Source: Flavobacterium channae (GTDB lineage: Bacteria > Bacteroidota > Bacteroidia > Flavobacteriales > Flavobacteriaceae). Taken from it: a stretch of 64,000 nucleotides of DNA. The notes below the pieces were generated by a model that ran no database searches, was not told the origin of the DNA, and worked only from the letters and a program-made list of their open reading frames with translations. Shown here in pieces: positions 62,735-64,000 of the stretch (within the stretch, counting starts at the first letter, position 1; every line of letters begins with the position of its first letter). The translations under genes and the position numbers were made by a program. The stretch covers positions 2,418,001-2,482,000 of the forward strand of contig NZ_CP089096.1 of the NCBI RefSeq assembly GCF_021172165.1, given 5' to 3'.

Positions 62735-64000
62735 ATGAGTACAAAAACAATTCCGTATGTACCATACAAAGTTAAAGATATTTCTTTAGCAGAATGGGGT
62801 AGAAAAGAAATTCAATTAGCAGAAGCTGAAATGCCAGGTTTAATGGCTTTAAGAGCTGAATATGGTGCTAGCCAACCTTTAAAAGGTGCTCGTATTGCTG
62901 GTTGTTTACATATGACTATTCAAACTGCTGTTTTAATTGAAACATTAGTTGCTTTAGGTGCTGATGTAACTTGGTCATCTTGTAACATTTTCTCTACTCA
63001 AGATCATGCTGCTGCTGCTATTGCTGCTGCTGGAATTCCAGTTTATGCATGGAAAGGAATGAATGAAGAAGAATTTGATTGGTGTATTGAGCAAACGTTA
63101 TTCTTTGGAGAAGATCGTCAACCATTAAACATGATTTTAGATGATGGTGGTGATTTAACAAATATGGTTTTCGATAGATATACTGAATTAGTTGAAGGAA
63201 TTAAAGGTTTATCTGAAGAAACTACAACTGGAGTTCACCGTTTATACGAAAGAATGAAAGCTGGAACTTTATATATGCCTGCTATCAACGTAAATGATTC
63301 AGTTACTAAATCTAAATTTGATAATAAATATGGTTGTAAAGAATCTGCAGTAGATGCAGTTCGTAGAGCAACTGATGTTATGTTAGCTGGAAAAAGAGTT
63401 GTTGTTTGTGGTTACGGTGACGTAGGAAAAGGAACTGCTGCTTCTTTCCGTGGTGCTGGTTCTATTGTAACTGTTACTGAAATTGACCCAATTTGTGCTT
63501 TACAAGCTGCAATGGATGGTTTTGAAGTTAAAAAATTAGACACTGTTATTGGTAATGCTGATATTGTAATTACTACAACAGGAAATAAAGATATTGTTGT
63601 TGGTCGTCACTTTGAAGCTATGAAAGATAAAACTATCGTTTGTAACATCGGACACTTTGATAACGAAATTGACATGGCTTGGTTAAACAAAAACTACGGA
63701 AGCTCTAAAGTTGAAGTTAAACCTCAAGTTGATATTTACAATGTAAACGGTAAAGAAGTTATTATTTTAGCTGAAGGTCGTTTAGTAAACTTAGGTTGTG
63801 CAACAGGTCACCCATCATTTGTAATGTCTAACTCTTTCACAAACCAAACTTTAGCTCAGTTAGAGTTATGGACAAACAGTGCAGCTTACAAAAATGAAGT
63901 GTATATGTTACCTAAACATTTAGATGAAAAAGTAGCAGCTTTACATTTAGCTAAATTAGGAGTTGAATTAGAAACTTTAAATGATGAGCAAGCTGCTTAC
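62735..64000 (+). CDS. ahcY: Adenosylhomocysteinase (3' end outside window)
   Basis: AhcY splits S-adenosylhomocysteine into adenosine and homocysteine, removing the inhibitory product of methylation. The visible 422 codons begin [20 protein letters not shown] and contain [22 protein letters not shown] near residue 138, and the NAD-binding motif [20 protein letters not shown] near residue 226, with [10 protein letters not shown] and [20 protein letters not shown]. The usual length is about 438, so only about 16 residues are lost. Codon use is the same as its neighbours. It diverges from the PPTase unit. Confidence 0.97.
   Translation, partial: MSTKTIPYVPYKVKDISLAEWGRKEIQLAEAEMPGLMALRAEYGASQPLKGARIAGCLHMTIQTAVLIETLVALGADVTWSSCNIFSTQDHAAAAIAAAGIPVYAWKGMNEEEFDWCIEQTLFFGEDRQPLNMILDDGGDLTNMVFDRYTELVEGIKGLSEETTTGVHRLYERMKAGTLYMPAINVNDSVTKSKFDNKYGCKESAVDAVRRATDVMLAGKRVVVCGYGDVGKGTAASFRGAGSIVTVTEIDPICALQAAMDGFEVKKLDTVIGNADIVITTTGNKDIVVGRHFEAMKDKTIVCNIGHFDNEIDMAWLNKNYGSSKVEVKPQVDIYNVNGKEVIILAEGRLVNLGCATGHPSFVMSNSFTNQTLAQLELWTNSAAYKNEVYMLPKHLDEKVAALHLAKLGVELETLNDEQAAY

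Noticed and set aside
1..64000. Mobile elements, prophage, CRISPR arrays or defence islands
   Set aside because: I found no transposase, integrase, phage structural gene, regular spacer array or defence gene cluster. The 7-bp arrays have no spacers and are not CRISPR.

Overview
The window is a low-GC Bacteroidota chromosome segment, almost certainly from the family Flavobacteriaceae and close to Flavobacterium. The evidence is the gene content: the gliding/type IX secretion protein SprA, an alternative complex III plus aa3 oxidase operon, GLPGLI and DUF2723 proteins, a bacterial GGGP synthase and a TonB receptor. Promoter-like TAnnTTTG boxes, sometimes with an upstream TTTG, and the absence of Shine-Dalgarno sequences fit the same group. 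It reads as ordinary core chromosome: I see no prophage, transposase, CRISPR array or integrase.

Layout. 1-8.6 kb (minus): maeB-ruvA-sprA, with sprA running off the left edge. 8.7-11.6 kb (minus): a DUF808 membrane protein, then ruvB-queG. 11.7-23.1 kb (minus): one respiratory operon, actABCDEF followed by cytochrome oxidase subunits II and I, closed by a terminator. 23.3-28.4 kb: a small SPOR protein (plus) facing the rimP-nusA-infB operon (minus). 28.5-35.2 kb: a tandem universal stress protein, tRNA-Gln(UUG), a DUF2723 membrane protein, a polysaccharide deacetylase, a thioredoxin-fold protein without its CxxC cysteines, and a membrane metallophosphoesterase. 35.3-43.2 kb: polA, an sdpR/sdpI-like pair with a clear operator, a GLPGLI protein, a serine hydrolase, a PnuC-like transporter and a LacI regulator. 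43.3-47.7 kb (plus): rplM-rpsI, rpsB, tsf, then a queuosine-precursor transporter, tag and a VF530 protein. 47.7-55.7 kb: a 30-residue membrane peptide candidate, a LytTR regulator with its TPR histidine kinase, aat, a DUF3127 protein, a flavin reductase-like protein, an orphan kinase, a transglutaminase-like protein, HIT and greA. 55.8-64 kb: a degenerate Rieske-like lipoprotein, a TPP-riboswitch-controlled TonB receptor, the operon PPTase-GGGPS-pnuC-DUF4301-arfB, and ahcY running off the right edge.

Functional links. The act/cox genes form a complete quinol-to-oxygen branch apart from oxidase subunit III. The TPP riboswitch marks the TonB protein as a thiamin-responsive outer-membrane receptor and makes the nearby PnuC homologue a candidate inner-membrane partner. 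queG and the YhhQ-type transporter both serve queuosine. Most transcription units end in clear hairpin terminators.

The least expected pattern is a set of seven short, degenerate tandem arrays, all with a 7-bp period, at six unrelated sites between 33.2 and 58.5 kb. Four sites are intergenic and two lie inside genes, where they encode part of a deacetylase and the core of a signal peptide. The pair between rpsB and tsf is inverted and would fold into a stem of about 28 bp followed by a T run.
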